Shown: piece by piece, positions 48,750 through 58,426 of the stretch
How the letters are laid out: each line of letters opens with the position of its first letter
Position numbering within the stretch: position 1 is the stretch's first letter
Program-made: the position numbers and the translations under genes
The notes under the pieces: model-generated
Told to the model about the DNA's origin: nothing
The model's database searches: none
Seen by the model: the letters and a program-made list of their open reading frames with translations, nothing else
Source of the DNA: Psychromonas sp. psych-6C06
GTDB taxonomy: Bacteria > Pseudomonadota > Gammaproteobacteria > Enterobacterales > Psychromonadaceae
Assembly (NCBI RefSeq): GCF_002835465.1
Contig: NZ_PIZM01000002.1
Span: forward strand, 1 to 64,000
Length of the DNA: 64,000 bases
Reading direction: 5' to 3'

Positions 48750-49012
48750 GTTACGCTATTCTCATCGCTTGTGGCCTAATCTGTAGTGCATTGGCCTTAA
48801 ATGCTTGGCGTTTGATCATTGGTCCAACAACACCAGATAGAATTATTGCCGTTGATACCATGTACATTAATAGTATTGCATTGATTATATTGTTAGGCCT
48901 TTACCAAGGTTCAGCAAGTTACTATGAAGGGGCATTATTAATTGCACTGCTTGGGTTTGTAAGTACTTCTGCATTTTGTAAGTACTTATTACGTGGCGAT
49001 ATAATCGAGTAA
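48743..49012 (+). CDS. mrpF: Mrp antiporter subunit F
   Basis: An 89-residue three-helix subunit. The conserved GPTTPDRIIAVDTMYIN loop and the ALLIALLGFVSTSAFCKYLLRG end identify MrpF. It overlaps mrpE and is followed after 9 bp by mrpG. Confidence 0.93.
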   Translation: MLSYAILIACGLICSALALNAWRLIIGPTTPDRIIAVDTMYINSIALIILLGLYQGSASYYEGALLIALLGFVSTSAFCKYLLRGDIIE

Positions 49013-49021
49013 GGAACTCAG

Positions 49022-49387
49022 ATGACTGTATTTTTAGAAGTAATAGTAAGTGTACTAGTAGTGCTCGGTGCGATTGTGATGCTAATAGGCTCTATTGGTT
49101 TAGCAAAGTTTCCTGATTATTTCACTCGTTTACATGCACCAACCAAGGCGAGCACTCTCGGAGTTGCCTGTATTCTCATCGCATCAATGATATTTTTCAG
49201 TGTAAAAATCGGACATGTGGACTTTAAAGAGTTATTAATCAGCATGTTTTTGTTGATCACGGCACCAGTGGCGGCACATATGCTCGCAAAAGCAGGCCTG
49301 CACTATAAAGTTAAGATGAAAGATAGTACTCAAAATCAACATTTGGCTAAAAAGGCTTATTTACATCAAAATCCAAATGAAAAATAA
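49022..49387 (+). CDS. mrpG: Mrp antiporter subunit G
   Basis: A 121-residue subunit with three helices; GSIGLAKFPDYFTRLHAPTK followed by STLGV is the MrpG signature. Last gene of the six-gene operon mrpA'CDEFG. The 88 bp that follow contain only a short CCTG/CAGG hairpin. Confidence 0.93.
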   Translation: MTVFLEVIVSVLVVLGAIVMLIGSIGLAKFPDYFTRLHAPTKASTLGVACILIASMIFFSVKIGHVDFKELLISMFLLITAPVAAHMLAKAGLHYKVKMKDSTQNQHLAKKAYLHQNPNEK

Positions 49388-49474
49388 ACACCCTGTTAAG
49401 CAGGACTTATTATTGCTAAACCGATTACATTATTAACCTTATTAATATGCCTCACACAAAACAGATGCGGTAAA

Positions 49475-50617
49475 TTAACGATAGGGGGTAAGTCTTAGTA
49501 GCTTCGCCCCCTGTTTGTCCTCAAGAATCCATATTGCCCCATTATCATCTTGATCCACCTCTCGAATCCTACTATTTAAGAGAAAACGCTCTGCCTCAAA
49601 AGCTTTATCACCTTTAATAACAACTCGTATTAATGATTGAGACCTTAGTCCACCAATCAACGCATTACCTTTCCACTTTGTAAACATAGTGCCTGAATAG
49701 ATGATAAGTCCGGATGGTGCAATGGTCGGTATCCAATAAACCTCAGGGGCATTAAACTCTGGCCGAGTATCATGATCTGCAATGGCAATGCCTGAATATT
49801 GATCTCCCCATGACACAAGTGGCCAGCCATAATTACCTCCTGCTAGGGTAAGGTTAAGTTCATCACCATCTTTAGGGCCCATTTCATGGGTCCATAGCCT
49901 CCCCTGTTGATCAAAGGCAATACCTAATACATTACGGTGACCCAGTGACCAAAAGGTTTTAGCAAGCTCGCCTTTGTTTTGAAAAGGGTTATCCAATGGT
50001 AACGAGCCGTCATCATTTAACCTAATCACCTTACCAAGGTTTTGTGTCCACTCTTGGGCCGGGGCCTGTTTTTGACGATCACCAGATGTAATAAACAGCT
50101 TGTCATCAGGGCTAAATGCTAATCTATAGGAGTAATGCCCACTTCCAGAAACTTTAGGTTCTTGCTTCCAGATAACCTGTTTTTCTTTCAGTTTCAGAGG
50201 TTTTACTTGAGTATTTAACCGCGCTCGAAGCACCACTGCACCTCTATTTCCTGCTTTATCTTGCTCAACGTAGGATAGATATATCCAATTGTTTTTATGG
50301 TATTGAGGGTGAATAATGACATCCCCCAATCCACCCTGCCCTGCTAATGATACTTCAGGTACGCCCATCACAGAGGCTTTGGCTCGAGAATCAGGAGAAA
50401 ATAAAAATAATGCTCCGTTTTTCTCTGTGATCAAAAGATCGCCGTCCGGTAGGAAGCTCATCGCCCAAGGGTTATGAAATATTGCAAAGGCCTCTGAGAT
50501 AATCTGCGAACCAGCACTCCCCTGTATTTTTTTAGTCGTAGCTTGTACCAAGCTATTTCCACAAAAAAGTATTAGCAGTATAGGTGGTAGGTAGGTTGTA
50601 AAACAGAATCTGACCAT
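49475..50617 (-). CDS. PQQ-type soluble aldose sugar dehydrogenase (YliI/GdhB-like)
   Basis: A 380-residue exported protein with an N-terminal signal peptide (to about residue 27, SLVQA). It has a six-bladed propeller pattern: [41 protein letters not shown], the catalytic-type [18 protein letters not shown] and [20 protein letters not shown] blocks, and [12 protein letters not shown]. Family members oxidise aldoses in the periplasm using PQQ. No PQQ synthesis genes are nearby, so the cofactor must come from elsewhere. Transcribed toward the Mrp operon, back to back with the sypM unit. Confidence 0.88.
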   Translation of the reverse strand: MVRFCFTTYLPPILLILFCGNSLVQATTKKIQGSAGSQIISEAFAIFHNPWAMSFLPDGDLLITEKNGALFLFSPDSRAKASVMGVPEVSLAGQGGLGDVIIHPQYHKNNWIYLSYVEQDKAGNRGAVVLRARLNTQVKPLKLKEKQVIWKQEPKVSGSGHYSYRLAFSPDDKLFITSGDRQKQAPAQEWTQNLGKVIRLNDDGSLPLDNPFQNKGELAKTFWSLGHRNVLGIAFDQQGRLWTHEMGPKDGDELNLTLAGGNYGWPLVSWGDQYSGIAIADHDTRPEFNAPEVYWIPTIAPSGLIIYSGTMFTKWKGNALIGGLRSQSLIRVVIKGDKAFEAERFLLNSRIREVDQDDNGAIWILEDKQGAKLLRLTPYR

Positions 50618-50791
50618 TGCATTATCTCTAATTTAGTTAAAACAATTCGTATCGAAATGCATAAAAAATCAACATTTACACTTTGTACCGCTCGAGTATA
50701 GAAACAATAAAAACACAGTCAATATTGGCTTTTGAAATAGCATCCATAAAAACCGACTATAAAAGTAGATAAACCTTCTCCCCCTTAAGCT

Positions 50792-50808
50792 ATTCGCAAA
50801 ATGCGAAT
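50792..50808 (+). promoter_or_regulatory. Candidate SypG-type enhancer upstream of sypM
   Basis: ATTCGCA-AAA-TGCGAAT, a perfect 7-bp inverted repeat with a 3-base spacer. The centre (50800) is 106 bp before the -12 GC of the sigma-54 promoter, identical to the sypI arrangement. A further TTTGCAAA half-site is at 50813-50820. Confidence 0.65.
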
Positions 50809-50891
50809 GCACTTTGCAAATAAATACAATTCATCTCATTTAAAAAAGAGAAGAAAAACACTAACACACTGATTTTAAATAAAATAAAAAA

Positions 50892-50908
50892 CTGGCGCAC
50901 TCTGTGCA
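50892..50908 (+). promoter_or_regulatory. Sigma-54 promoter upstream of sypM
   Basis: CTGGCGCACTCTGTGCA: GG at 50894-50895, GC at 50906-50907, 10 bases between. It lies 45 bp before the sypM ATG, in an otherwise AT-rich 335-bp intergenic region. Confidence 0.75.
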
Positions 50909-50952
50909 ATATCCCTCTTACTAATCGAAAAGTATCAGATGGGAGCACGATC

Positions 50953-51690
50953 ATGAAAGCATTAACTTTAAACCAAACCAAGCAGTGGCTTAAAACTAGC
51001 CAACACCCAATGGCCAAAATGATCTTTTCTCAGCTAAAGAAATTATTTCGTTTTGAACTACCCGCACCTAAATTCATTTTGCGTCCAATGTATTTTATTT
51101 ACCAGTTCAGTACCCAACTATTTCTCACTTTTACCCGCGTTATTATTTGGACCCCATTACTAAAGGGTCGTCTCCATCGATTTGGTGAGAACCTTAACCT
51201 CTATGGAGGCTTGCCTTACATAAGTGGGCCACTACAAATCTCTCTCGGAGACAATTGCCGTATATCAGGCCAATCGACGTTGACGGGCAGAAGTTGTGCA
51301 CCACAAACACCACAATTAATACTGGGCGATAACATTGATATTGGCTGGATGACCACCATTGCAGTCGCTACGCGTGTTCAACTTGGCAATAATGTACGTA
51401 TTGCTGGTCGCGCTCTATTAGCCGGTTACCCTGGGCACCCTATTGATGCTGAAGCGCGTGCAATAGGTTTACCTGAAACAGATGATCAAGTTGGTGACAT
51501 TGTCTTGGAAGACGATGTTTGGTTAGCCACTGGTGTATCAGTCATGGCAGGAGTAACAATTGGACAAGGAACCATTGTCGCGGCAGGTAGTGTGGTCACT
51601 CATGATCTTCCAGCAATGGTATTAGCAGCAGGCATTCCAGCTAAAGTTATTCGCTCTCTTGCCCACAATAATTCAGCCCAGGAGCTATAA
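50953..51690 (+). CDS. sypM: Left-handed beta-helix acyltransferase, SypM-like
   Basis: A 245-residue hexapeptide-repeat acetyltransferase. The C-terminal half shows the repeating isoleucine/valine hexads (DDVWLATGVSVMAGVTIGQG, TIVAAGSVVTHDLPAMVLAAG, IPAKVIR). It would O- or N-acetylate a sugar of the exopolysaccharide using acetyl-CoA. It starts 45 bp after a sigma-54 promoter with GGGAG before the ATG. First gene of the M-N-O-P-Q-R unit; the next start is 1 bp after its stop. Confidence 0.85.
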   Translation: MKALTLNQTKQWLKTSQHPMAKMIFSQLKKLFRFELPAPKFILRPMYFIYQFSTQLFLTFTRVIIWTPLLKGRLHRFGENLNLYGGLPYISGPLQISLGDNCRISGQSTLTGRSCAPQTPQLILGDNIDIGWMTTIAVATRVQLGNNVRIAGRALLAGYPGHPIDAEARAIGLPETDDQVGDIVLEDDVWLATGVSVMAGVTIGQGTIVAAGSVVTHDLPAMVLAAGIPAKVIRSLAHNNSAQEL

Positions 51691-51691
51691 C

Positions 51692-52831
51692 ATGCATCAT
51701 GATCTGATTGTATTTGCCGAGGATTGGGGTGGACTACCAAGTAGCACACAACACCTGATCAAACAGCTTGCTAAAACACGAAAAGTAATTTGGATAAACT
51801 CTATCGGCTTACGTCAACCTACTTTTACTCTTCGTGACATTAAACGTGCTTTTAATAAGTTAATAGCGACAAAAGTGGATAGCGAAACGCCACAAACTAG
51901 CGTGCCTGTTAATCCTCATTTTCAGATTATTAATCCACGCACGTTACCTGCGCCACGTAGCCATTTTGCTCGTTTTATAGCCAAAAAACTCTTGTTGTTA
52001 CAGTTAAAACCAATTATTAAACAAGCGCAGTTACAAGATCCTATTCTGTGGACATCCCTTCCTACTGCTGTTGATGTGGCTGGTTACCTCAATGAGAGCG
52101 CATTAGTATATTACTGTGGTGATGATTTTTCTGGCCTTGCAGGGGTTGATCATGCCACCGTTGCACAGCGCGAATATGAACTGAGCTTAAAAGCAGATTT
52201 GATCATGGTATCAAGTGACAAACTTCTACAGCAATTTCCCTCATCTCGGACACAACTGCTCACTCATGGGGTGGATTTTACGCTATTCGCAACACCCGTG
52301 GCTCGCGCAAATGACTTACCAGATAACGGCCGTCCTATTGCTGGTTTCTATGGCAGTATTTCAGCGTGGCTTGATATTGATCTATTAGCAGCCATCATAA
52401 AGAAAATGCCACATTGGCAGTTTGTATTTATTGGCGCTACGGTTGTAGATACTTGTAAAATAAGCATCTTTGAAAACGTAACATTCTTAGGCCCACGGGA
52501 TCATAGTCAGCTACCTTCATACTGCCAACACTGGACGGTTTCATTATTACCTTTTGTTGATAATGCACAAATTCAAGCTTGTAACCCCCTTAAATTAAAA
52601 GAATACCTAGCGGCGGGACGCCCTATTATTAGTACCGATTTTGCGGCCATCACCCCCTATAAAGGGTTAGTGCAAATTGCCAATAACGTCGATGCGATGG
52701 TAGAAGCCCTAAATGCGAGTGAGCAGTTACAAACACTGCCACATTTTAGTGATGCGTTACAAAGTAAAGTAATCAACAAAAGCTGGGAGTCACGCGCGAC
52801 AGAGGTTAATCATTGGCTGGAGTGTTTATGA
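51692..52831 (+). CDS. sypN: Glycosyltransferase, SypN-like
   Basis: A 379-residue GT-B-type glycosyltransferase (FAEDWGGLPSSTQHLIKQLA; YCGDDFSGLAGVDH; IAGFYGSISAWLDIDLLA; NPLKLKEYLAAGRPIISTDF, the typical donor-binding helix). ATG 51692 with AGGAG 8 bp upstream is preferred to an earlier in-frame start inside sypM. Its stop overlaps the sypO ATG (ATGA). Confidence 0.82.
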   Translation: MHHDLIVFAEDWGGLPSSTQHLIKQLAKTRKVIWINSIGLRQPTFTLRDIKRAFNKLIATKVDSETPQTSVPVNPHFQIINPRTLPAPRSHFARFIAKKLLLLQLKPIIKQAQLQDPILWTSLPTAVDVAGYLNESALVYYCGDDFSGLAGVDHATVAQREYELSLKADLIMVSSDKLLQQFPSSRTQLLTHGVDFTLFATPVARANDLPDNGRPIAGFYGSISAWLDIDLLAAIIKKMPHWQFVFIGATVVDTCKISIFENVTFLGPRDHSQLPSYCQHWTVSLLPFVDNAQIQACNPLKLKEYLAAGRPIISTDFAAITPYKGLVQIANNVDAMVEALNASEQLQTLPHFSDALQSKVINKSWESRATEVNHWLECL

Positions 52832-54360
52832 ATAGCTTAAATTACCGTTTTTATTTTATTTTAGCGGGCGCTTGGCGTCGTCGCTACAGCATTCTGATAC
52901 CAATGATCATTTTGCCATTGCTTGCCAGTTTATTAAGCTTTATTAGCCCTAAAAACTATGCATCGCACACCAGTATGTTAATTCAGGAAACATCAAAACT
53001 TAACCCTTTCTTGGAAGATTTAGCGGTGTCATCAATGCTAAAAGAGCGCATCAACTCATTGAAAATACTACTCCACAGTCGCCATATTTTAGGCGCTGTA
53101 GCGTCTGAACAGGGACTGGTTGATGAGCATACAACCGCGGCGCAGCACGATCACGTTATCGCTCAATTATCAAATGCGTTAAGTATTGAAATGTTGGGCA
53201 AAGATCTTATTCGTATCGATTACCAATCAAACTCACCGCTGGGTATGAAGGAGATGTTGGAATCAGTGAGCACGCAATTTATCGAGCAAGTACTCGCGCC
53301 TGAGCGATCTTCTATGAATGATTCAAGTCGCTTTTTAGCTGAGCACCTTAATAAGCGTCAAATTGAGCTTGATAAAGCAGAACTGGCAATGGCGCAATAC
53401 AAAGATGCCAACGCAAATGAGTTACCAGAGCTTTACCTTACCAACATTTCTCGCCTTGCTCAGATGAAACAACGCCTTGCTGAACGTCAAGCAACACTTG
53501 ATGGTGCAAGCCGAAGCTTAGGTGGCATCAATCAACAACTGTCTAAAACAAATCCTGTGCTTGGGCTTATTGAGCAGAAAATTATCGTATTACAAAGCGA
53601 ATTAGCTTTATTACAAGGTCGCTATACAAATCAGCATAGCAAAGTGGTCACTGCGGTGAAAAACTTAAATCTTCTGCAAGAAGAGCGTCAAAAACTACTT
53701 AATGCTATCGAAACAAACCAAGATGAAAACTTAAGTATCGAGAAACTCTGGGCGATTGGTAATAATTACCAGATTAATAATTCACAACTACAAAACGCCA
53801 CCAGCAAACAACCCCTTCTTATTTCGCAGTTAGAAAATATGCAACTGACCAGTGGCAAGGTACAGGGGTTAATTGAAGAGGTAAAAAGCTTAAAAAGCAT
53901 GATTGCTGAAATTGAACAACAAATTGCCAGTTATGGTGCTAATGCCAGTCTGCTTTCAAAGTTAGAGCGAGAAGTTGCCGTTAAACGCGATCTTTACGAT
54001 GACATGTTAGTACGTTTTGAAAAAGCAGGAATTACCTCTTCACTGGGGGTTTTTGAACAAGATAAACGCGTGAAGGTGATTGACCGCCCTTTCACTCCAA
54101 CACGCTCTACGAATAAACCTTTAATCCTATTTATCATCAGTGGTCTCATCGGTGGCATTTTACTCGGCTGTGGATTGGCCATTATTCAAGAGTTAAGTGA
54201 TAGCACACTGCGCACTCGTGAACATCTACACCGCTTAACCGGAGCACCGGTATTTAGTCGCATACCACGTATCCATAACTCACTAAACAATGAACGCATG
54301 GTTAACCCCGTTAGCAACAACCACCTTTCCAATAATTCTGCTCAAGGAGAATTCGCATGA
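52828..54360 (+). CDS. sypO: Polysaccharide co-polymerase / chain-length regulator (Wzz-like), SypO-like
   Basis: A 510-residue inner-membrane protein. Transmembrane segment one is at about 22-42 (ILIPMIILPLLASLLSFI). A long periplasmic coiled-coil region follows (about 160-390; many heptads such as IEQKIIVLQSELALLQGRY), then segment two near 430-450 (PLILFIISGLIGGILLGCG) and a short cytoplasmic tail. It lacks a fused kinase domain; the ATPase partner is the separate SypD-like protein. ATG 52828 with GGAG was chosen over an earlier in-frame start. It overlaps neighbours by 4 bp on both sides. Confidence 0.87.
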   Translation: MNSLNYRFYFILAGAWRRRYSILIPMIILPLLASLLSFISPKNYASHTSMLIQETSKLNPFLEDLAVSSMLKERINSLKILLHSRHILGAVASEQGLVDEHTTAAQHDHVIAQLSNALSIEMLGKDLIRIDYQSNSPLGMKEMLESVSTQFIEQVLAPERSSMNDSSRFLAEHLNKRQIELDKAELAMAQYKDANANELPELYLTNISRLAQMKQRLAERQATLDGASRSLGGINQQLSKTNPVLGLIEQKIIVLQSELALLQGRYTNQHSKVVTAVKNLNLLQEERQKLLNAIETNQDENLSIEKLWAIGNNYQINNSQLQNATSKQPLLISQLENMQLTSGKVQGLIEEVKSLKSMIAEIEQQIASYGANASLLSKLEREVAVKRDLYDDMLVRFEKAGITSSLGVFEQDKRVKVIDRPFTPTRSTNKPLILFIISGLIGGILLGCGLAIIQELSDSTLRTREHLHRLTGAPVFSRIPRIHNSLNNERMVNPVSNNHLSNNSAQGEFA

Positions 54361-55457
54361 AAACCGTCCTTCAAGTTGTACAGCACCTACGCCCAGGCGG
54401 TATCGAAACGATCGCGCTGGATCTAATCTCTTTTGCGTCGCAGGATGAACAGCACTTCATTGTTAGTTTAGAGGGGGATTTAGCTTCAGCAATCAAACAA
54501 TGGCCGAAACTTGCATCCTTTGAAAAACAATTAATCTTTTTAAATAAACAGCCTGGCCTAAGCTACTCGTTACTTTTCTCATTATTAAAGTTATTCAAAA
54601 ACATGTCGCCGGTAGCGGTTCATACTCACCATATTGGGCCACTATTATACGCAGGCTTAGCCGCGCGTTTAAGCTCAGTTAAACACCTTATTCATACAGA
54701 GCATGATGCTTGGCACCTAAATGATAAAAAACGTCGTTTATTACAACGTAACGCCATTAAGGTATTACACCCCACCTTAATAGCGGATGCAAAAACCGTT
54801 GCTGAGCAGATGAAAATACGCCTTAAAAGCAAACATAAGATCCGCGTTATACGCAATGGTATTAACTGTGAAACCTTCACCCCGGGCAACAAACCATCAG
54901 CCAGAGCACACTTTGATTTGCCTGAAGATAAAGTGATCATTGGTTGTAGTGGACGAATGGAAAAAGTGAAAGGACAAAGTGTCCTTATTAACGCATTAAG
55001 TATCCTACCGAAGCATGTACACCTTGCCTTTGCAGGGAGTGGTAGTACTGAAGCTGCACTACGTGAATTAGTCGACATGCTTGCGCTTAACGAACGAGTT
55101 CATTTTCTCGGTCATGTTGATCAGATGCCCCGTTTTTATCAATCCTTAGACATTTTTTGCTTACCCTCTTTAAATGAAGGTTTTCCACTTTCACCACTGG
55201 AAGCACAAGCTTGCAATATCACAACATTGGTTACCAATGTCGGTGCCAGTAAAGAAACCGTTTGCCCAGTTACAGGGCGATATGTAGTGCCTAATAACGC
55301 TAGCGCGATGGCAAAAGTACTGAAAGAAATGCTAATGACGGTCAATGAATGCTCGCCACGCACATTTGTTGAGCAACATGGCAACCTGCGTAGCATGATT
55401 AATGCCTACGCTAGCCTTCGTCATTCGCCACAATTCACAGGAGTCTGTTATGAGTAA
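54357..55457 (+). CDS. sypP: GT-B glycosyltransferase, SypP-like
   Basis: A 366-residue family-4 glycosyltransferase: VVQHLRPGGIETIALDLI acceptor loop, HTHHIGPLLYAGLAARLS, IGCSGRMEKVKGQSVLINAL and the donor block LPSLNEGFPLSPLEAQACN. It starts within the ATGA overlap with sypO. In V. fischeri sypP has its own sigma-54 promoter; I found no convincing GG-N10-GC site in the end of sypO here. Confidence 0.82.
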   Translation: MKTVLQVVQHLRPGGIETIALDLISFASQDEQHFIVSLEGDLASAIKQWPKLASFEKQLIFLNKQPGLSYSLLFSLLKLFKNMSPVAVHTHHIGPLLYAGLAARLSSVKHLIHTEHDAWHLNDKKRRLLQRNAIKVLHPTLIADAKTVAEQMKIRLKSKHKIRVIRNGINCETFTPGNKPSARAHFDLPEDKVIIGCSGRMEKVKGQSVLINALSILPKHVHLAFAGSGSTEAALRELVDMLALNERVHFLGHVDQMPRFYQSLDIFCLPSLNEGFPLSPLEAQACNITTLVTNVGASKETVCPVTGRYVVPNNASAMAKVLKEMLMTVNECSPRTFVEQHGNLRSMINAYASLRHSPQFTGVCYE

Positions 55458-56658
55458 TTTACTTTTAATTGTTATTACCTTAGGCAGTGGTTTATTAGTG
55501 ATTTACCATCACATTGGCTACCCATTAATGCTGCGTTTGTTAGCGAAACAGCGTTTACAAACAAAGCACAAAACAGAGCCGATTAAAGGAGATCGCCACT
55601 ACACTGACTCCGACGAAGATGCGCAACTTGCTGATATTGCTATTGTGATGCCCGCTTATAATGAAGCGCAATGGATTGCTGAAAAAATTCGTAACCTGGC
55701 TGCCTTAGATTACCCAGCTAGCCATCTACAAATTATTATTGGTTGTGATGGTTGCAGTGATGATACTTTCGCATTAGCAACATCAACCGCAAAAGAGCCA
55801 GAGTGTGCACACCTCAATATCAACATTATTGAGTTTAAAGAAAACCGAGGAAAGGTTGCCCTACTCAATGACCTACTGAGCAATATCGATTGTGAATTAG
55901 TGGCACTTACCGATACTTCTGCACTGCTCTCCATTGATGCCCTATTAGTTGCAACGCAACGTTTTAACGATCCTAACATTGGCGTATTAAATGGCCATTA
56001 TCGAGTTATTTCACCTGGTTCACAGGGCGAGCAAACCTACTGGGATTACCAAAGCCAAATTAAATTAAGTGAAGCTGCGCTTGGTTCAACGCTTGGAGCA
56101 CACGGGGCTTTTTATATGTTTCGTTATGCACTCTTTGAGCCGCTTGCAAGCGATACTATCAATGATGATTTTATTTTACCCATGAAAATAGTAGCAGCTG
56201 GTTACCGCGCGGATTACGAACAAGCGATCAATGCGTTGGAATTAGAGAGCGCAGATAACCAACAAGATCATCACCGTCGTCGTCGTATTGCAGCCGGAAA
56301 TTTACAACAACTATTGCGTTTAAAAGCACTACTGTTACCACGCTATAAAGGCGTAGCATTCTCATTTATCTCAGGTAAAGCATTACGCGTTTTAATGCCC
56401 TTTTTAATGCTCAGTGCATTATTAGGATCACTAATATTAGCCAGCCAACATGTGCTTTTTTTAGGCTTAGCCATTGCACAATTAACCGCTTATTGCATGG
56501 CAGCATGGCAGCTCATCTTCAAGCCACAACAAAGTAATAAAGCCAGTAAATTACTCGCTTATTTAGTCAGTGGTCATTGCGCAGGGTTAATTGGCAGTGT
56601 GCGATACCTGCTTCGTTTAGACAAAGGCCACTGGCACAAAGTTAACAGTTCAAAGTAA
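55450..56658 (+). CDS. sypQ: Membrane GT-A (family 2) glycosyltransferase, SypQ-like
   Basis: A 402-residue processive-type family-2 glycosyltransferase. An N-terminal membrane helix (about 1-22) is followed by the GT-A domain with VMPAYNEAQWIAEKI, GCDGCSDDTF, the DxD-equivalent LTDTSALLS, NDDFILPMKIVAAGY and RRRRIAAGNLQQL (QxxRW-like region). Two or three C-terminal helices complete it. ATG 55450 has AGGAG before it and overlaps the sypP end by 8 bp. Confidence 0.85.
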   Translation: MSNLLLIVITLGSGLLVIYHHIGYPLMLRLLAKQRLQTKHKTEPIKGDRHYTDSDEDAQLADIAIVMPAYNEAQWIAEKIRNLAALDYPASHLQIIIGCDGCSDDTFALATSTAKEPECAHLNINIIEFKENRGKVALLNDLLSNIDCELVALTDTSALLSIDALLVATQRFNDPNIGVLNGHYRVISPGSQGEQTYWDYQSQIKLSEAALGSTLGAHGAFYMFRYALFEPLASDTINDDFILPMKIVAAGYRADYEQAINALELESADNQQDHHRRRRIAAGNLQQLLRLKALLLPRYKGVAFSFISGKALRVLMPFLMLSALLGSLILASQHVLFLGLAIAQLTAYCMAAWQLIFKPQQSNKASKLLAYLVSGHCAGLIGSVRYLLRLDKGHWHKVNSSK

Positions 56659-56733
56659 CGGTTCAAAGTACCAGAAAGACAAATACAGATTAAAAATATA
56701 AATCATCACTTAAAATAGCTTAAGGAAAACATT

Positions 56734-57408
56734 ATGAATACATTTACCCAACGTTTCGATAACAAGCCCCTTACTTCTGAGACCTATATTCACCCTGTGG
56801 TTGTATATGGAAAACGCCTTTTTGATATCCTTTTCTCAATCTGCGCATTACTCATCTTATTCCCGATTTTACCATTTATCGCGCTAGCAATTAAACTTGA
56901 TAGCACTGGCCCGGTTTTTTATCTGCAACCACGACTAGGGCAATCACAGAAAGGCAACCTTAACGTTTTTAATGTGATTAAATTTAGAACCATGGGCATC
57001 GATGCTGAAAAAGAGGGAAAGGCATTATTAGCAACAAAATCTGATCCGCGTATTACACGTGTGGGTGCTTTTTTACGTAAAACTCGTTTTGATGAAACGC
57101 CACAATTTATCAATATATTACGTGGAGAGATGTCATTAATTGGTCCTCGCCCTGAGCGCCCTGAGCTCACCAGCGCAATCGATAAAAAAATGCCTTTTTT
57201 CAGTGAACGGACCTACCAAGTCCTACCAGGTTTAACTGGATTGGCACAAATAAAACAAAGTTACCTTGGCAGTGTCGATGATATTGACCAAAAACTTGCC
57301 TTTGACCATGCATATTCACTGTCTATCAGCCACCCTCTTAATTGGCTAAAAACAGATATGTTCATTTTGCTACAAACAGTACTAACGGTATTAAAGTGCA
57401 ATGGATAA
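56734..57408 (+). CDS. sypR: Initiating undecaprenyl-phosphate sugar phosphotransferase, SypR-like
   Basis: A 224-residue bacterial sugar transferase (WcaJ/PglC catalytic type) that starts repeat-unit synthesis by moving a sugar-1-phosphate to undecaprenyl phosphate. One re-entrant or membrane helix (RLFDILFSICALLILFPILP) is followed by FYLQPRLGQ, IKFRTMG, RFDETPQFINILRGEMSLIG and the GPRPERPE motif. AGGAAAA lies before the ATG. Its last 8 bp overlap the next gene. Confidence 0.9.
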   Translation: MNTFTQRFDNKPLTSETYIHPVVVYGKRLFDILFSICALLILFPILPFIALAIKLDSTGPVFYLQPRLGQSQKGNLNVFNVIKFRTMGIDAEKEGKALLATKSDPRITRVGAFLRKTRFDETPQFINILRGEMSLIGPRPERPELTSAIDKKMPFFSERTYQVLPGLTGLAQIKQSYLGSVDDIDQKLAFDHAYSLSISHPLNWLKTDMFILLQTVLTVLKCNG

Positions 57409-58399
57409 ATTAATTAAAAAAAGCCAGCTTATGCAACGGATTTTTATAGTCATTTTGGGGCTGTCGGTATTATTGTTACTGCTTCCTGCAATAGCAAATA
57501 ATATCCCTGTCTGGTGGTTAGATAACCTGCTTAATTTGCAGCTACAATGGGCACTACTGAGTGGCTTATTAATCATGCTTAACTGGTTGTATATAAAACA
57601 ATGGCGCATGAGTAGTAGCTTGTTACTCAGCGGGTTAATTTTCTATAATTTAAGTTGGTTGTATTTTCCCGTTATGCAAACATCAGAAAATAAACATCAG
57701 CAAGTGACGCAAACACTGACCGTTGCTCAGTTTAATTTAAATTATAACAACCCTAATTTAAAACAGTTATTACCCAAACTCGGAAACTCAAGCTTTGATC
57801 TATTGGTTATTCAAGAGGCATCTGATAGTGAGCATAAGAACATTAATGCCCTTGCTAAATACTATCCCTATTCATTTGGATTAAGTAAGCTAGAAGCCAC
57901 CCCTTCTGGTATGGCAATATTTTCACGCTGGCCAATTAGCGAACAACAGGTGCACGATCTTGGTTATAAAAGCGGGCATATATTAGAAGTTATTCTGCAA
58001 ATAGGTGATATAAACACACCAGTACAGCTTTTTGCGCTTCACCCAGGCTCCCCGCGAAGCATTGAATTATGGGAGCGACGTAATCAAACATTAGCAACCG
58101 TTGCCAATAAAGTTGCCCACTCGACCTTCATAAATAAAATCGTTATTGGCGATTTTAATAGCTCACCGTGGACCACCTCATTTAAACAGTTTCAACATAC
58201 AAGTGGTTTAAAAAACAGTGCGCAGGGATTTGGTTATCTACCAAGTTGGTCCTATAGCGCCAAACCAGTGCTAGCCATGTTGAGTAGCGTTTATATCGAT
58301 CATCACCTAGTTAGCCCTACTTTTAAAGTCCTTGATAAGCACACACAACGTTTAGCTGGATCAGATCATTTAATGGTGATCACCGAATTAGCAATGTAA
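57401..58399 (+). CDS. Membrane-anchored endonuclease/exonuclease/phosphatase-fold protein, coupled to sypR
   Basis: A 332-residue protein. About three N-terminal helices (residues 10-90) are followed by an EEP-fold hydrolase domain with its catalytic landmarks: VAQFNLN, LLVIQEAS (metal Glu), VIGDFNSSPW (Asp/Asn), VYIDHHLV and AGSDHLMV (terminal Asp-His). EEP proteins cleave phosphodiester or phosphomonoester bonds in nucleic acids, inositides or other substrates. The gene overlaps sypR by 8 bp, so it belongs to the sypMNOPQR transcript. The 18-gene V. fischeri syp locus, as I know it, has no such gene. The substrate could be lipid-linked phosphate, but this is speculation. Confidence 0.82.
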   Translation: MDKLIKKSQLMQRIFIVILGLSVLLLLLPAIANNIPVWWLDNLLNLQLQWALLSGLLIMLNWLYIKQWRMSSSLLLSGLIFYNLSWLYFPVMQTSENKHQQVTQTLTVAQFNLNYNNPNLKQLLPKLGNSSFDLLVIQEASDSEHKNINALAKYYPYSFGLSKLEATPSGMAIFSRWPISEQQVHDLGYKSGHILEVILQIGDINTPVQLFALHPGSPRSIELWERRNQTLATVANKVAHSTFINKIVIGDFNSSPWTTSFKQFQHTSGLKNSAQGFGYLPSWSYSAKPVLAMLSSVYIDHHLVSPTFKVLDKHTQRLAGSDHLMVITELAM

Positions 58400-58426
58400 A
58401 AAATAACAAAATATCATTGCAAAAGG

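Noticed and set aside
54100-54356. Sigma-54 promoter expected for sypP by analogy with V. fischeri
   Set aside because: No GG-N10-GC element with acceptable flanks was found in the end of sypO.
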